Origin: Pseudomonas entomophila
Lineage (GTDB): Bacteria > Pseudomonadota > Gammaproteobacteria > Pseudomonadales > Pseudomonadaceae
NCBI RefSeq assembly: GCF_013523125.1
Contig: NZ_JAAMQJ010000042.1
Location: 1 to 40,409 of the forward strand
Length of the DNA stretch: 40,409 bases
Direction of reading: 5' to 3'
The translations under genes and the position numbers were made by a program. The notes under the pieces were generated by a model that was given only the letters and a program-made list of their open reading frames with translations, ran no database searches and was not told the origin of the DNA. Shown here piece by piece: positions 26,401 through 34,369 of the stretch (position 1 is the first letter of the stretch; each line of letters opens with the position of its first letter).

Positions 26401-26514
26401 ACGGCCCAGGTTCATGTACGAGAACACGCCCATCAACAGGGCGACGAACATCAGGTACCAGACGAAGGATTGGTGCTTCAGCGCCCACTCCGAGAGGTTG
26501 AAACTGCCTTTCAT
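23419..26514 (-). CDS. RND efflux pump inner-membrane transporter, TriC-like
   Basis: 1031-residue proton-driven RND (HAE-1 class) drug exporter. It has the twelve-helix layout with two large periplasmic loops. The TM4 proton-relay pair is present in LGLLVDDAMITVEMM (near residue 400), as are the N-terminal LGREEDPSFTIKTMVIQTNWPGA and the C-terminal ILALIGIIIRNSVILVTQI and RPILLTAAAASLGMIP. The start MKGSFNLSEWALKHQSFVWY is very like TriC of P. aeruginosa, which exports triclosan with two adaptors. The ATG overlaps the upstream adaptor stop (ATGA). No outer-membrane channel gene is present, so it probably borrows a TolC/OpmH-type channel. Confidence 0.9.
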   Translation of the reverse strand: MKGSFNLSEWALKHQSFVWYLMFVALLMGVFSYMNLGREEDPSFTIKTMVIQTNWPGATQDETLLQVTDRIEKKLEELDSLDYVKSYTRPGESTVFVYLRDTTQAEDIPQIWYQVRKKINDIRGEFPQGIQGPGFNDEFGDVFGSIYAFTADGLSLRQLRDYVEQVRAEVREVDNLGKVELIGLQDEVLYLNFSTRRLAALGIDQRQVMQALQAQNAVTPAGVIEAGPERISVRTSGQFASEKDLQAVNLRINDRFYRLADIAEIERGYEDPPAPIFRYNGQTALGLAIGMKKGGNVQSFGKALKEKMEQVEAQLPVGVGVHTVSDQSLVVEDAVGGFTSALFEAVIIVLVVSFVSLGIRAGLVVACSIPLVLAMVFVFMEYSGITMQRISLGALIIALGLLVDDAMITVEMMVTRLEKGESKAQAATYAYTSTAFPMLTGTLVTVAGFVPIGLNASSAGEYTFTLFAVIAVALLVSWVVAVFFAPVLGVHILSQNVKKPDEKPGRVGRAFEGSLVWCMRHRWLTIIGTIVLFALALFSMRFVQNQFFPSSDRPEILVDLNLPQNASIKETRRVVDSLEATLKDDPQIAHWSTYIGQGAVRFYLPLDQQLQNPYYAQLVIVSTGLEERNELIARLKERLRKDFVGIGTNVQSLEMGPPVGRPIQYRVSGKDIDQVRKHAIELATLLDDNPNVGEMIYDWNEPGKVLRVDIAQDKARQLGLSSEDVANVMNSIVSGAPVTQVNDEIYLINVVARAQDSERGSPETLQNLQIVNPSGVSIPLLAFATIRYEMEQPLVWRRDRKPTITLKASVNGDMQPTDLVAELKPKIDEFASQLPTGYEVATGGTVEESGKAQGPIAQVIPLMLFLMATFLMIQLHSVQKLFLVVSVAPLGLIGVVLALVPTGTPMGFVAILGILALIGIIIRNSVILVTQIDAYERDGYTPWQAVLEATNHRRRPILLTAAAASLGMIPIAREVFWGPMAYAMIGGIVSATLLTLLFLPALYVAWYRIKEDDGDQKGAADSQSQPASGKS

Positions 26515-27587
26515 CGGGTGGATTCCTTCTCGACGATGACCTTCTGGCCTTGTTTGAGGCTGTTGACGCCGGCGGTGACCACGCGCTCGCCCGGCTGCAC
26601 GCCGTCGGCCACGACGATGCTGTCGTCGTGCCGCTCGATCAGGGTGACGTCGCGCAACGAGACGGTGCTCTGTTCAGTGTCCACGACCCACACCCGGGTC
26701 TTGCCCTCACGTTCGAGCAGCGCCGTGCGGGGCAGCTCGCTGCGGGGGGACACCGCCTGGGTCAGGCTCACGCTGATCGCGGTGCCCAAGTGGAATTCGG
26801 CCGGCGTGTCGGCCAGGGTCAGACGCGCGCGGCGGGTCCGGGTGGAGGCATCGGCCCGGGGCTCCAGCTCACGTAGGGTGGCCGTGGTGCTGATGGACGG
26901 ATTCAGCTGCGAGGCCACGGTGAAGACCAACGCCGGCGTCAGTTGCTCGGCCAGGGAGGTCGGCAGGTCGATGACCGCTTCCTTGACGTCGGGGCGGGCC
27001 AGGGTCACCACGGCCTCGCCGGCGCCGACGGTCTGCCCGGCTTCGGCCCGCCACTCGGTGACCACGGCCGCATGATCGCTGCGCAGCTCGCTGTAGCCGA
27101 GCTGATCACGTGCCTGGCTGACCGACGAGCGCGCCTGCTCGAGCGAGGCCCCTGTGGTCTTCAGGTCGGTCTGCGCGATGTCCAGCTGCGCCTGTGCACC
27201 GACCCCGCGGTCGTACAACTGCTGCTGACGGTTGGCGTTGGCCTTGGCATTGATCCACTGGGCCTGGACCCGTGCCAGGTCGCCTTCGGCGGCGCGTAAC
27301 TGGTTCTGCTGGTCGGTAGGGTCCAGCGACGCCAGGACCTGCCCGGCCTTGACCTGGGCACCGACGTCGACCCAGCGACGGGCGATGCGCCCAGGTACCC
27401 GAAAGCCCAAGGTACTCTCATAGCGCGCCTGGATGGTGCCGGCGAAGCGGCCCAGTTGCGACTGCAACTGGGGTTGGACTTGCACCGACAACACCGGGCG
27501 CACCGGGTCGGGTTTTTCCTCCTTGTCGGAGCAGCCGACCAGCGTCAACACGGTACCCACGCACAACGTCCATGCCAGACGCATCAT
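26511..27587 (-). CDS. RND periplasmic adaptor lipoprotein, TriB-like
   Basis: 358-residue membrane fusion protein. Lipobox LTLVGCSDK predicts a lipid anchor at Cys19. The two half-motifs of the lipoyl domain flank a coiled-coil hairpin: GFRVPGRIARRWVDVGAQVKAGQVLASLDP and LRSDHAAVVTEWRAEAGQTVGAGEAVVTLA. Beta-barrel and membrane-proximal domains follow. It links the pump to the outer-membrane channel. It overlaps both neighbours by four bases (ATGA), so the three genes are translationally coupled. Paralogous to the next adaptor, with which it probably forms a mixed ring. Confidence 0.88.
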   Translation of the reverse strand: MMRLAWTLCVGTVLTLVGCSDKEEKPDPVRPVLSVQVQPQLQSQLGRFAGTIQARYESTLGFRVPGRIARRWVDVGAQVKAGQVLASLDPTDQQNQLRAAEGDLARVQAQWINAKANANRQQQLYDRGVGAQAQLDIAQTDLKTTGASLEQARSSVSQARDQLGYSELRSDHAAVVTEWRAEAGQTVGAGEAVVTLARPDVKEAVIDLPTSLAEQLTPALVFTVASQLNPSISTTATLRELEPRADASTRTRRARLTLADTPAEFHLGTAISVSLTQAVSPRSELPRTALLEREGKTRVWVVDTEQSTVSLRDVTLIERHDDSIVVADGVQPGERVVTAGVNSLKQGQKVIVEKESTR

Positions 27588-28687
27588 GGCGCCAGCCCTC
27601 CCGGCTTCTCGACAGCTTTCTTCACGGCGACCTTCTCGACCTGCATGCCAGGGTGCAGCAGTTGTGCTCCGGTCACGACCACGTCCTCATCACCCTTCAA
27701 GCCTTTGTCGATGACGATGCTGCCGGTCAGGTAACGGGCGATGCTGACCTCTCGCAGGTCCACCTTGTCACCCTCGCCGACCACCCAGACCGCCGGCGTG
27801 TGCACGGTCTTGCTCAAGGCCGACCAGGGTAGTTCGATGCTCGGCGTGCCCTGGCCCTTGGCTGTGGCGGTGACCAGCGAACCGAGCTGCATGCGCTCGG
27901 GCACGTTGCGCAGGGCGACCTTGACCTGGACGGTACCCGTCTGTTGGGAGACCGTCGGGGTGATCTCACGCACCTGGCCTTCTGCGACCACGGTCGGATC
28001 GTCCAACAGCCGTACGGTGAGGCGCTTGTCACTGTCGGGCGTGCCCAGCAGCGACTCGTAGACGTTGAACACCGCATCGCGCTCGCCATCGCGGGCCAGG
28101 CTGAAGATCGGCACAGTGGCCTGCACCACCTGGCCGACTTCGGCCTGGCGTGCGGTGATGACGCCATCGGCCTCGGACACCAGGGCGGTGTAGCCGAGCT
28201 GCTCCTGGGCGTTGGCCAGTTGCGCCTGGGCGGCCTTGAGCGCGCTCTGGCTGCTGCGTTGCGAGGCTTCGGCGGTGTCGTACTCGCTCTGGCTGGTATA
28301 GCCTTTGGGGAGCAGCTTCTGCTGGCGCACGAACGCCGCGCTGGTCTGGGCGACCCGTGCCTGGGCGGCGAAGACTTCCGCCTTGGCCGAGGTGACGTTG
28401 TTCTGCAGGTCCTTGGGGTCCAGTCGCGCCAGCACCTGGTTGGCCTTGACATGGTCACCGACGTCGACGCTGCGCGAGATGATCTTGCCGCCCACGCGGA
28501 ACGACAGGTCGGTCTGCACCCGTGCCTGGATGTCGCCTGTCAGTGTGGTGCTGGCCGCGAAGGCTTCGGACGTCGCCCGTTGCACCCCGACCCGCGGGTG
28601 ATGCGGCTCGGCGGTCTGCTTGTCGCAGCCGGCCAGCACGAACAGCACTCCGAGGCCCAGCCCCCCTAGCGCACGCGCTACTTTCAT
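27584..28687 (-). CDS. RND periplasmic adaptor lipoprotein, TriA-like
   Basis: 367-residue membrane fusion protein with lipobox VLAGCDKQ. Lipoyl half-motifs LSFRVGGKIISRSVDVGDHV and LVSEADGVITARQAEVGQVV enclose an Ala/Gln-rich coiled-coil hairpin. It is the first gene of the three-gene operon; the regulator is not adjacent. The 197-bp upstream gap (28688-28884) contains the potI terminator and presumably the pump promoter. The two-adaptor arrangement is the hallmark of TriABC in P. aeruginosa, where both adaptors are needed (established knowledge); that the same holds here is inferred. Confidence 0.88.
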   Translation of the reverse strand: MKVARALGGLGLGVLFVLAGCDKQTAEPHHPRVGVQRATSEAFAASTTLTGDIQARVQTDLSFRVGGKIISRSVDVGDHVKANQVLARLDPKDLQNNVTSAKAEVFAAQARVAQTSAAFVRQQKLLPKGYTSQSEYDTAEASQRSSQSALKAAQAQLANAQEQLGYTALVSEADGVITARQAEVGQVVQATVPIFSLARDGERDAVFNVYESLLGTPDSDKRLTVRLLDDPTVVAEGQVREITPTVSQQTGTVQVKVALRNVPERMQLGSLVTATAKGQGTPSIELPWSALSKTVHTPAVWVVGEGDKVDLREVSIARYLTGSIVIDKGLKGDEDVVVTGAQLLHPGMQVEKVAVKKAVEKPGGLAP

Positions 28688-28848
28688 GCCGGCTCCTTGC
28701 GTATGTCGAATTGATCAGATCATGGACTGATGGCCCAGGTGAGGGTTCCATGATGGGCGGCGGGATTCAAGAGGGATGTGGAGAAGTGGGAGAAGGCGCG
28801 GCTGGAGAGGCGATATCCCTGCTCGAGATCAATCGCCACTGCTTGCAA

Positions 28849-28870
28849 GGGGGGCGCGTTCGAGCCCCCC
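28849..28870 (-). terminator. Terminator of the spu transport operon
   Basis: GGGGGGC (28849-28855) and GCCCCCC (28864-28870) form a perfect 7-bp GC stem with an eight-base loop, 14 bases past the potI-type stop. Only TTGC follows on the minus strand. Confidence 0.6.
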
Positions 28871-28884
28871 AGGGTCATTCAGGC

Positions 28885-29772
28885 TCAGACTGGCGCGATA
28901 CTGGCGCGCTTGACCGACGGTGCTGCAGCGTTGGCCGCCGCCCCTTCCTCGATGGCCTGCTGGATCGCCTTGCGTCGGCGCTCTTCGGCACGGCGGCTGA
29001 AGAACCAGACGCAGAAGGTCACCAACGACACCGACAGCAGGATCAGGCTGGCCACGGCGTTGATCTCGGGCTTCACGCCCAACCGCACGGCGGAGAACAC
29101 CTCCATCGGCAAGGTGGTCGAGCCGGGGCCGGACACGAAGCTGGCCAGCACCAGGTCATCCAGCGACAGGGCGAACGACATCATGCCGCCTGCGGCCAGG
29201 GAGGGCGCGATCATCGGGATGGTGATCAGGAAGAACACCTTCCACGGCCGTGCGCCCAGGTCCATGGCCGCCTCCTCGATGGACAGGTCCAGCTCGCGCA
29301 GGCGTGCCGACACCACCACCGCCACGTAGGCCGAGCAGAACGTGGTGTGGGCGATCCAGATGGTCATGATGCCGCGCTCCTGCGGCCAGCCGATCATCTG
29401 TGCCATGGCCACGAACAGCAGCAACAGCGACAGACCGGTGATCACCTCGGGCATGACCAGCGGCGCGGTCACCAGGCCGCCGAACAGCGTGCGGCCCTTG
29501 AAGCGGCGGATGCGAGTCATGACGAAGGCGGCCATGGTGCCCAGCGCCACGGCGGCGACGGCGGTGTACAGGGCGATCTCCAGCGAGCGCATGACCGACC
29601 CCATCAGCTGGGTGTTGTCGAGCAGGCCGACGTACCACTTCACCGACCAGCCGCCCCAGACCGTCACCAGCTTGGAGGCGTTGAACGAGTAGATCACCAG
29701 GATCAGCATCGGCAGATAGATGAACAGCAGGCCCAGCACCAGCATCAGCTTCGAGAAACCAAAGCGCTTCAT
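28885..29772 (-). CDS. spuH: Polyamine ABC transporter permease (PotI/SpuH)
   Basis: 295-residue inner-membrane permease with six helices. The EAA loop is IEEAAMDLGARPWKVFFLI, followed by FALSLDDLVLASFVSGPG, a motif of PotC/PotI permeases. The C-terminal ~30 residues are a charged then Ala-rich cytoplasmic tail. It pairs with the PotH-type permease. ATG overlaps the upstream stop by four bases. Last gene of the operon. Confidence 0.92.
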   Translation of the reverse strand: MKRFGFSKLMLVLGLLFIYLPMLILVIYSFNASKLVTVWGGWSVKWYVGLLDNTQLMGSVMRSLEIALYTAVAAVALGTMAAFVMTRIRRFKGRTLFGGLVTAPLVMPEVITGLSLLLLFVAMAQMIGWPQERGIMTIWIAHTTFCSAYVAVVVSARLRELDLSIEEAAMDLGARPWKVFFLITIPMIAPSLAAGGMMSFALSLDDLVLASFVSGPGSTTLPMEVFSAVRLGVKPEINAVASLILLSVSLVTFCVWFFSRRAEERRRKAIQQAIEEGAAANAAAPSVKRASIAPV

Positions 29773-30689
29773 GCCTTGCCCTCCATCTCTTTGGCCTGGC
29801 TGCGGTTGAACAGCAGGATCGGCACGATCAGGATCGCCAGCATCACCACCGCCAGCGCGGACGCCACCGGCCAGTCACGGTTGTTGAAGAACTCCTGCCA
29901 CAGCACCTTGCCGATCATCAGGGTTTCCGGGCCGCCGAGCAGCTCGGGGATGACGAATTCGCCCACCACCGGAATGAAGACCAGCATGCAACCGGCGATG
30001 ATGCCGTTCTTCGACAGCGGCACGGTAATTTTCCAGAAGCTGTTGAAGGTGCTCGAACCCAGGTCCGAGGCCGCTTCGAGCAGGCTCTGGTCGTGCTTCA
30101 CCAGGTTGGCGAACAGCGGCAGGATCATGAACGGCAGGTACGAATAGACCACACCGATGTACACCGCCAGGTTGGTGTTGAGGATCTGCAGCGGCTGGTC
30201 GATCAGCCCCAGCCACATGAGGAAGCTGTTGAGCAGGCCGTTGTTGCTGAGGATGCCCATCCAGGCGTACACCCGGATCAGGATCGCCGTCCAGGTCGGC
30301 ATCATGATCAGCAGCAACAGGACGGTCTGGGTTTCCTTGCGGGCGTTGGCGATGGCATAGGCCATCGGGTAGCCGATCAGCAGGCACAGCAAGGTGCTGA
30401 CGAACGCCATCTTCAGCGAGCCCAGGTAGGCCGCCAGGTACAATTCATCCTCGCCGAGCAGGCCGTAGTTGGCCAGGTTCAGCACCACCTGCAGCTTGTC
30501 GTCGAGGTAGCTGAAGACCTCGGTGTACGGCGGAATCGCCACGTCGGCTTCGGCGAAGCTGATCTTCAAGACGATGAAGAACGGCAGCAGGAAGAACAGG
30601 AACAGCCAGAGGAACGGCACGCCGATCACCAGCTGCCGCCCGTCCGGGGTCAGGCGCTTGAACGCTCGCTTGAGCTTGCGGATCTTCAT
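29769..30689 (-). CDS. spuG: Polyamine ABC transporter permease (PotH/SpuG)
   Basis: 306 residues with six membrane helices, preceded by a basic cytoplasmic start (MKIRKLKRAFKRLTPDGRQL). The EAA loop is LLEAASDLGSSTFNSFWKI and the end FIPVVGEFVIPELLGG is typical of PotB/PotH permeases. I chose the ATG at 30689, which overlaps the spuF stop (ATGA); a longer frame of 12 codons upstream lies wholly within spuF. Confidence 0.92.
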   Translation of the reverse strand: MKIRKLKRAFKRLTPDGRQLVIGVPFLWLFLFFLLPFFIVLKISFAEADVAIPPYTEVFSYLDDKLQVVLNLANYGLLGEDELYLAAYLGSLKMAFVSTLLCLLIGYPMAYAIANARKETQTVLLLLIMMPTWTAILIRVYAWMGILSNNGLLNSFLMWLGLIDQPLQILNTNLAVYIGVVYSYLPFMILPLFANLVKHDQSLLEAASDLGSSTFNSFWKITVPLSKNGIIAGCMLVFIPVVGEFVIPELLGGPETLMIGKVLWQEFFNNRDWPVASALAVVMLAILIVPILLFNRSQAKEMEGKA

Positions 30690-31831
30690 GAGCGCAGTAC
30701 CACGCCGCTGTCGTTCTCCCACCACACGTAGACCTGGTCACCCCAGGTCGGGCGCGCGCCCTGGCGCTCGGCGTTGGCCACGAACGACTGGACGATCTTG
30801 CCGCTGGGCAGCTGCACGTGGAACACCGAGTGACCGCCCAGGTAGGCGATGTCGTGCACCTTGCCGTGGGACCAGTTGTAGTCGTCGGTCGGTTGCACGG
30901 TGGTGACCAGCAGTTTCTCGGGCCGCAGTGCGTAGAGGATGTGCTTGTCCTCGACCGAGGTGGAGACCCCGTGCCCGACGTAGATGTTGCGCTCCAGCTC
31001 GGGGCTGGCGATCAGGGCATGGCCTTCGGCATCGTCGACCACCTCGCCCTCGAACAGGTTGACGCTGCCGATGAACTCGCACACCAGACGGCTGGTGGGG
31101 GTCTCGTAGACGTCCACCGGGCTGCCGATCTGGGCGATCCAGCCCAAGTGCATGATGGCGATGCGCTGGGCCATGGTCATGGCCTCTTCCTGGTCGTGGG
31201 TGACCATCACGCAGGTCACGCCGACCCGCTCGATGATTTCCACCAGTTCCAGCTGCATCTGCGAGCGCAGCTTCTTGTCCAGCGCGCCCATGGGCTCGTC
31301 GAGCAGCAGCAGCTTGGGCCGCTTGGCCAGCGAACGCGCCAGGGCCACCCGCTGGCGCTGGCCACCGGACAACTGATGCGGCTTGCGCCGGGCGTACTGG
31401 GTCATGTGCACCAGCTTGAGCATCTCGGCCACGCGAGCCTGGATCTCGGCCTTGGGCATCTTGTCCTGCTGCAGGCCGAAGGCGATGTTCTGCTCCACGC
31501 TCATGTGCGGGAACAGCGCATAGGACTGGAACATCATGTTAATCGGCCGCTCGTAGGGCGGCAGGTCGGTGATGTCGACGCCGTCGAGGTAGATGCGCCC
31601 TTCGGTCGGCCGCTCGAACCCGGCCAGCATGCGCAGCAGGGTCGACTTGCCCGAGCCCGAACCACCCAGCAGGGCGAAGATCTCGCCCTTGCGGATCTCC
31701 AGCGACACATCGTCGACCGCGACGGTCTCGTCGAACTTCTTGGTGACCCGGTCGATCTTGACCAGCACCTGCTTGGACGGCTGGACACCACCGTCGAGGG
31801 GGGGCTTGGAGGCGCCGGAGGCAACTGCCAT
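30686..31831 (-). CDS. spuF: Polyamine ABC transporter ATPase (PotG/SpuF)
   Basis: 381 residues. Walker A LLGGSGSGKSTLL, Q-loop MFQSYALF, signature LSGGQRQRVALARSL, Walker B LLLLDEPMGALDKK and H-loop VMVTHDQEEAM are intact. The C-terminal ~120 residues hold the TOBE_2 domain (LRPEKLLVTT, YLGGHSVFHVQLPSG) characteristic of polyamine importers. ATG at 31831 has GGGAG upstream. It powers uptake through SpuG/SpuH. Confidence 0.93.
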   Translation of the reverse strand: MAVASGASKPPLDGGVQPSKQVLVKIDRVTKKFDETVAVDDVSLEIRKGEIFALLGGSGSGKSTLLRMLAGFERPTEGRIYLDGVDITDLPPYERPINMMFQSYALFPHMSVEQNIAFGLQQDKMPKAEIQARVAEMLKLVHMTQYARRKPHQLSGGQRQRVALARSLAKRPKLLLLDEPMGALDKKLRSQMQLELVEIIERVGVTCVMVTHDQEEAMTMAQRIAIMHLGWIAQIGSPVDVYETPTSRLVCEFIGSVNLFEGEVVDDAEGHALIASPELERNIYVGHGVSTSVEDKHILYALRPEKLLVTTVQPTDDYNWSHGKVHDIAYLGGHSVFHVQLPSGKIVQSFVANAERQGARPTWGDQVYVWWENDSGVVLRS

Positions 31832-31858
31832 GAATGAAACTCCCAACAAGATTGGCTA

Positions 31859-31884
31859 AGGCCCGCGCCTGTGACGGTGGGCCT
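31859..31884 (-). other. Small hairpin between spuE and spuF
   Basis: AGGCCC (31859-31864) and GGGCCT (31879-31884) can pair across 14 bases between the binding-protein and ATPase genes. It might lower downstream expression, as often seen in ABC operons; weak evidence. Confidence 0.35.
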
Positions 31885-31890
31885 GGATGA

Positions 31891-32985
31891 TTATTTGCCC
31901 GACTTGACCTTGGTCCAGCTGCGGGTCATCAGTCGTTGTACCTTCGGGGGCAGCTCGGCGTTGACGAACATCCTGTCCAGCACGGCTTGCGGGGGGTAGA
32001 CCGCCGGGTCCTTGTACACGTCCTGGTCCATCAGTTCGCCGGCCTTGAGGTTGGGGTTCGCGTACCCGACATAGTCGCTGACCTGCGCGATGACCTCGGG
32101 TTTCAACAGATAGTCGATGAGGGCGTGCGCCTCCTTGGCATTCTTGGCGTCCTTGGGGATCGCCAGCACGTCGAACCAGAGGTTGCCCCCCTCCTTGGGA
32201 ATGGCATAGGCCAGTTCGACGCCCTTCTTCGCCTCTTCGGCCCGGGCCTTGGCCTGGAACACGTCCCCCGAGAAGCCGGCGGCAACGCAGATGTCGCCAT
32301 TGGCCAGGTCGGTGATGTACTTGGACGAGTGGAAGTAGGTCACGTAGGGACGGACCGCAAGCAGCTTCTGCTCGGCCTTCTGGTAGTCCTTGGGGTTGGT
32401 GCTGTTGGGGTCGAGGCCCAGGTAGTTGAGCACCGCCGGCAGCATTTCGTCCGCCGAGTCGAGGAAGGCCACGCCGCACTGGGAGAGCTTCTTCATGTTC
32501 TCGGGTTCGAATAGCACGGCCCACGAGTCGATCGTGTCCACACCCAGGGCGGCCTTGACCTTCTCGACGTTGTAGCCGATGCCGTTGGTGCCCCAGAGGT
32601 AGGGCACGGCATATTGGTTGCCAGGATCGTTCTTCTCCAGACGCTTCATCAGCGCCGGGTCGAGGTTGGCGTAGTTGGGCAGCAGGGCGCGGTCGAGCTT
32701 CATGAACGCGCCGGCCTTGATCTGCTTGCCCAGGAAATGGTTGGACGGCACCACCACGTCATAGCCGGTACGACCGGCCAGCAGCTTGCCTTCCAGGGTT
32801 TCGTTGGAATCGAAGACATCTTGCACCGGCTTGATGCCAGTCGCCTGTTCGAAGTCCGCGAGGGTGTTGGGCCCGATGTAGTCCGACCAGTTGTACAGGT
32901 GCACCGTGGGCGCCGCTTGGACGCCGAGAGCCAGCGTCAGACCCGCACTGGCCACCAGGGCCTTGCGAAATACAGAAATGGACAA
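31891..32985 (-). CDS. spuE: Spermidine-binding protein (PotF family, SpuE)
   Basis: 364 residues. The start is a TTG at 32985 (reading (M)SISVFRKALVASAGLTLAL) with GAGGA eight bases upstream; the longer frame above it has no signal-like start and no in-frame ATG nearby. The signal peptide ends in LGVQA. Core motifs YNWSDYIGPNT, DVFDSNETLEGKLLAGRTGY, VPSNHFL, PYLWGTNGIGYN and AIPKDAKNAKEA belong to the PotF/PotD polyamine-binding family. It is the second of two tandem binding proteins; by order it matches SpuE, which prefers spermidine in P. aeruginosa (established there, inferred here). Confidence 0.9.
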   Translation of the reverse strand: MSISVFRKALVASAGLTLALGVQAAPTVHLYNWSDYIGPNTLADFEQATGIKPVQDVFDSNETLEGKLLAGRTGYDVVVPSNHFLGKQIKAGAFMKLDRALLPNYANLDPALMKRLEKNDPGNQYAVPYLWGTNGIGYNVEKVKAALGVDTIDSWAVLFEPENMKKLSQCGVAFLDSADEMLPAVLNYLGLDPNSTNPKDYQKAEQKLLAVRPYVTYFHSSKYITDLANGDICVAAGFSGDVFQAKARAEEAKKGVELAYAIPKEGGNLWFDVLAIPKDAKNAKEAHALIDYLLKPEVIAQVSDYVGYANPNLKAGELMDQDVYKDPAVYPPQAVLDRMFVNAELPPKVQRLMTRSWTKVKSGK

Positions 32986-33097
32986 GGGTTGGTCCTCACA
33001 ATTAGTGCCTGTGGTCGCAACGCACGCTGCCGCATACGCCAAACCGGGGCGCAACTTACCTTCGCAGCTCCGCTGTCGCAAACTTATTTGTACCGGT

Positions 33098-33134
33098 GAT
33101 CCACTTGGCCCGGGATGGCCAGGCCAGGTGGACC
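33098..33134 (-). other. Stem-loop between spuD and spuE
   Basis: Arms GATCCACTTGGCC (33098-33110) and GGCCAGGTGGACC (33122-33134) pair with three mismatches across 11 bases, just past the spuD stop at 33145. Such hairpins after a binding-protein gene commonly keep its mRNA more abundant than the rest; this is inference. Confidence 0.45.
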
Positions 33135-33144
33135 TTTCGAACGG

Positions 33145-34242
33145 TTACTTGCCCGACTTGATCTTGGTCCAGCTACGGGTGATCAGGCGCAGGGTGCCTG
33201 GCTCCTGGTCACTGATCGCGTAGAGCTTCTTCTTCACGTCATCGGACGGATAGATGCTCGGATCGCCCGAGATGTCCTTGTCCACCAGCGGCGTGGCGGC
33301 CTTGTTGCCGTTGGGGAAGCGCACGGCGTTGGTGATCTCGGCCATGATTTCCGGCTGCATGAGGAAGTTCATGAAACTGTAGGCGGCCTCGACGTTCTCG
33401 GCGTCCTTGGGCACGGCGACCATGTCGTAGAAGGTGCCGGCACCTTCTTTCGGGATCACGTAGTCGAGCTTGACCTTGCCACCGGCTTCGGCAGCACGGG
33501 CCTTGGACTGTTCCAGGTCGCCCGAGTAGCCAACGGCGACACAGATGTTGCCGTTGGCCAGGTCCGAGATGTACTTGGACGAGTGGAAGTAGGCCACCGA
33601 TGGACGGATGCTCAGGAACAGGTCCTCGGCGGCCTTCAGGTCGCCCTTGTCCTTGCTGTCGGTGGGCTTGCCCAGGTAATGCAGCGCGGCCGGGATCATC
33701 TCGGTCGGCGCATCGAGGAAGCTCACGCCACAGCTCTTGAGCTTGGCCATGTTCTCGGGCTTGAACACCGCGTCCCACGAGTCGATCTTGTCCACGCCCA
33801 GCGCGGCCTTGACCTTCTCGGGGTTGTAGCCGATGCCGATCGAACCCCACATGTAGGGGAAGGCGTGCTTGTTGTCCTTGTCGCTGGCGTCGCCAACGGC
33901 CTTGAGCAGGTCCTGGTCGAGGTTCTTCCAGTTCGGCAGCTTGGACTTGTCCAGCTCCTGGTAGACGCCAGCCTTGATCTGCTTGGCGAGGAAGTTGTTC
34001 GACGGCACGACGATGTCGTAGCCGGACTTGCCTGCCAGCAGCTTGGCTTCCAACGTCTCGTTGCTGTCGAAGACGTCGTAGACCACCTTGATGCCGGTCT
34101 GCTTCTCGAACTTGGCGACCGTGTCCGGAGCGATGTAGTCCGACCAGTTGTAGACGTGCAGGACCTTGTCGTCAGCCTGAACGGCGGTGGCCACTGCACC
34201 TGCGAGGGTGGCGGCCAGCAGCGTCTTGCCCAATTTCTTCAT
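33145..34242 (-). CDS. spuD: Putrescine-binding protein (PotF family, SpuD)
   Basis: 365 residues with signal peptide MKKLGKTLLAATLAGAVATAVQA. It has the PotF signatures YNWSDYIAPDTVAKFE, YDVFDSNETLEAKLLAGKSGYD, PYMWGSIGIGYN and FYDMVAVPKDAENVEAA, whose Asp contacts an amine in PotF. It is about half-identical by eye to SpuE. Position first among the transport genes matches SpuD, the putrescine-binding protein. 127 bp separates it from spuC, enough for a promoter of its own. Confidence 0.92.
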   Translation of the reverse strand: MKKLGKTLLAATLAGAVATAVQADDKVLHVYNWSDYIAPDTVAKFEKQTGIKVVYDVFDSNETLEAKLLAGKSGYDIVVPSNNFLAKQIKAGVYQELDKSKLPNWKNLDQDLLKAVGDASDKDNKHAFPYMWGSIGIGYNPEKVKAALGVDKIDSWDAVFKPENMAKLKSCGVSFLDAPTEMIPAALHYLGKPTDSKDKGDLKAAEDLFLSIRPSVAYFHSSKYISDLANGNICVAVGYSGDLEQSKARAAEAGGKVKLDYVIPKEGAGTFYDMVAVPKDAENVEAAYSFMNFLMQPEIMAEITNAVRFPNGNKAATPLVDKDISGDPSIYPSDDVKKKLYAISDQEPGTLRLITRSWTKIKSGK

Positions 34243-34369
34243 GCGTTTGCTCCGGTTTGTTCGTGAGTTCGTCTGTTCAGCGGCCAGGCCAGTGGGTGCA
34301 AGCGCTGGAACACCCGTTAGTCTGGCAAGTTACCGACCGCTGTTACAACACGCGTCGGCGTTCAATCGC

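Noticed and set aside
24481..27075. 864-codon plus-strand frame over the pump operon
   Set aside because: Antisense shadow of the triC-like and adaptor genes; low-complexity composition (His, Asp, Arg, Gln) and no domain.
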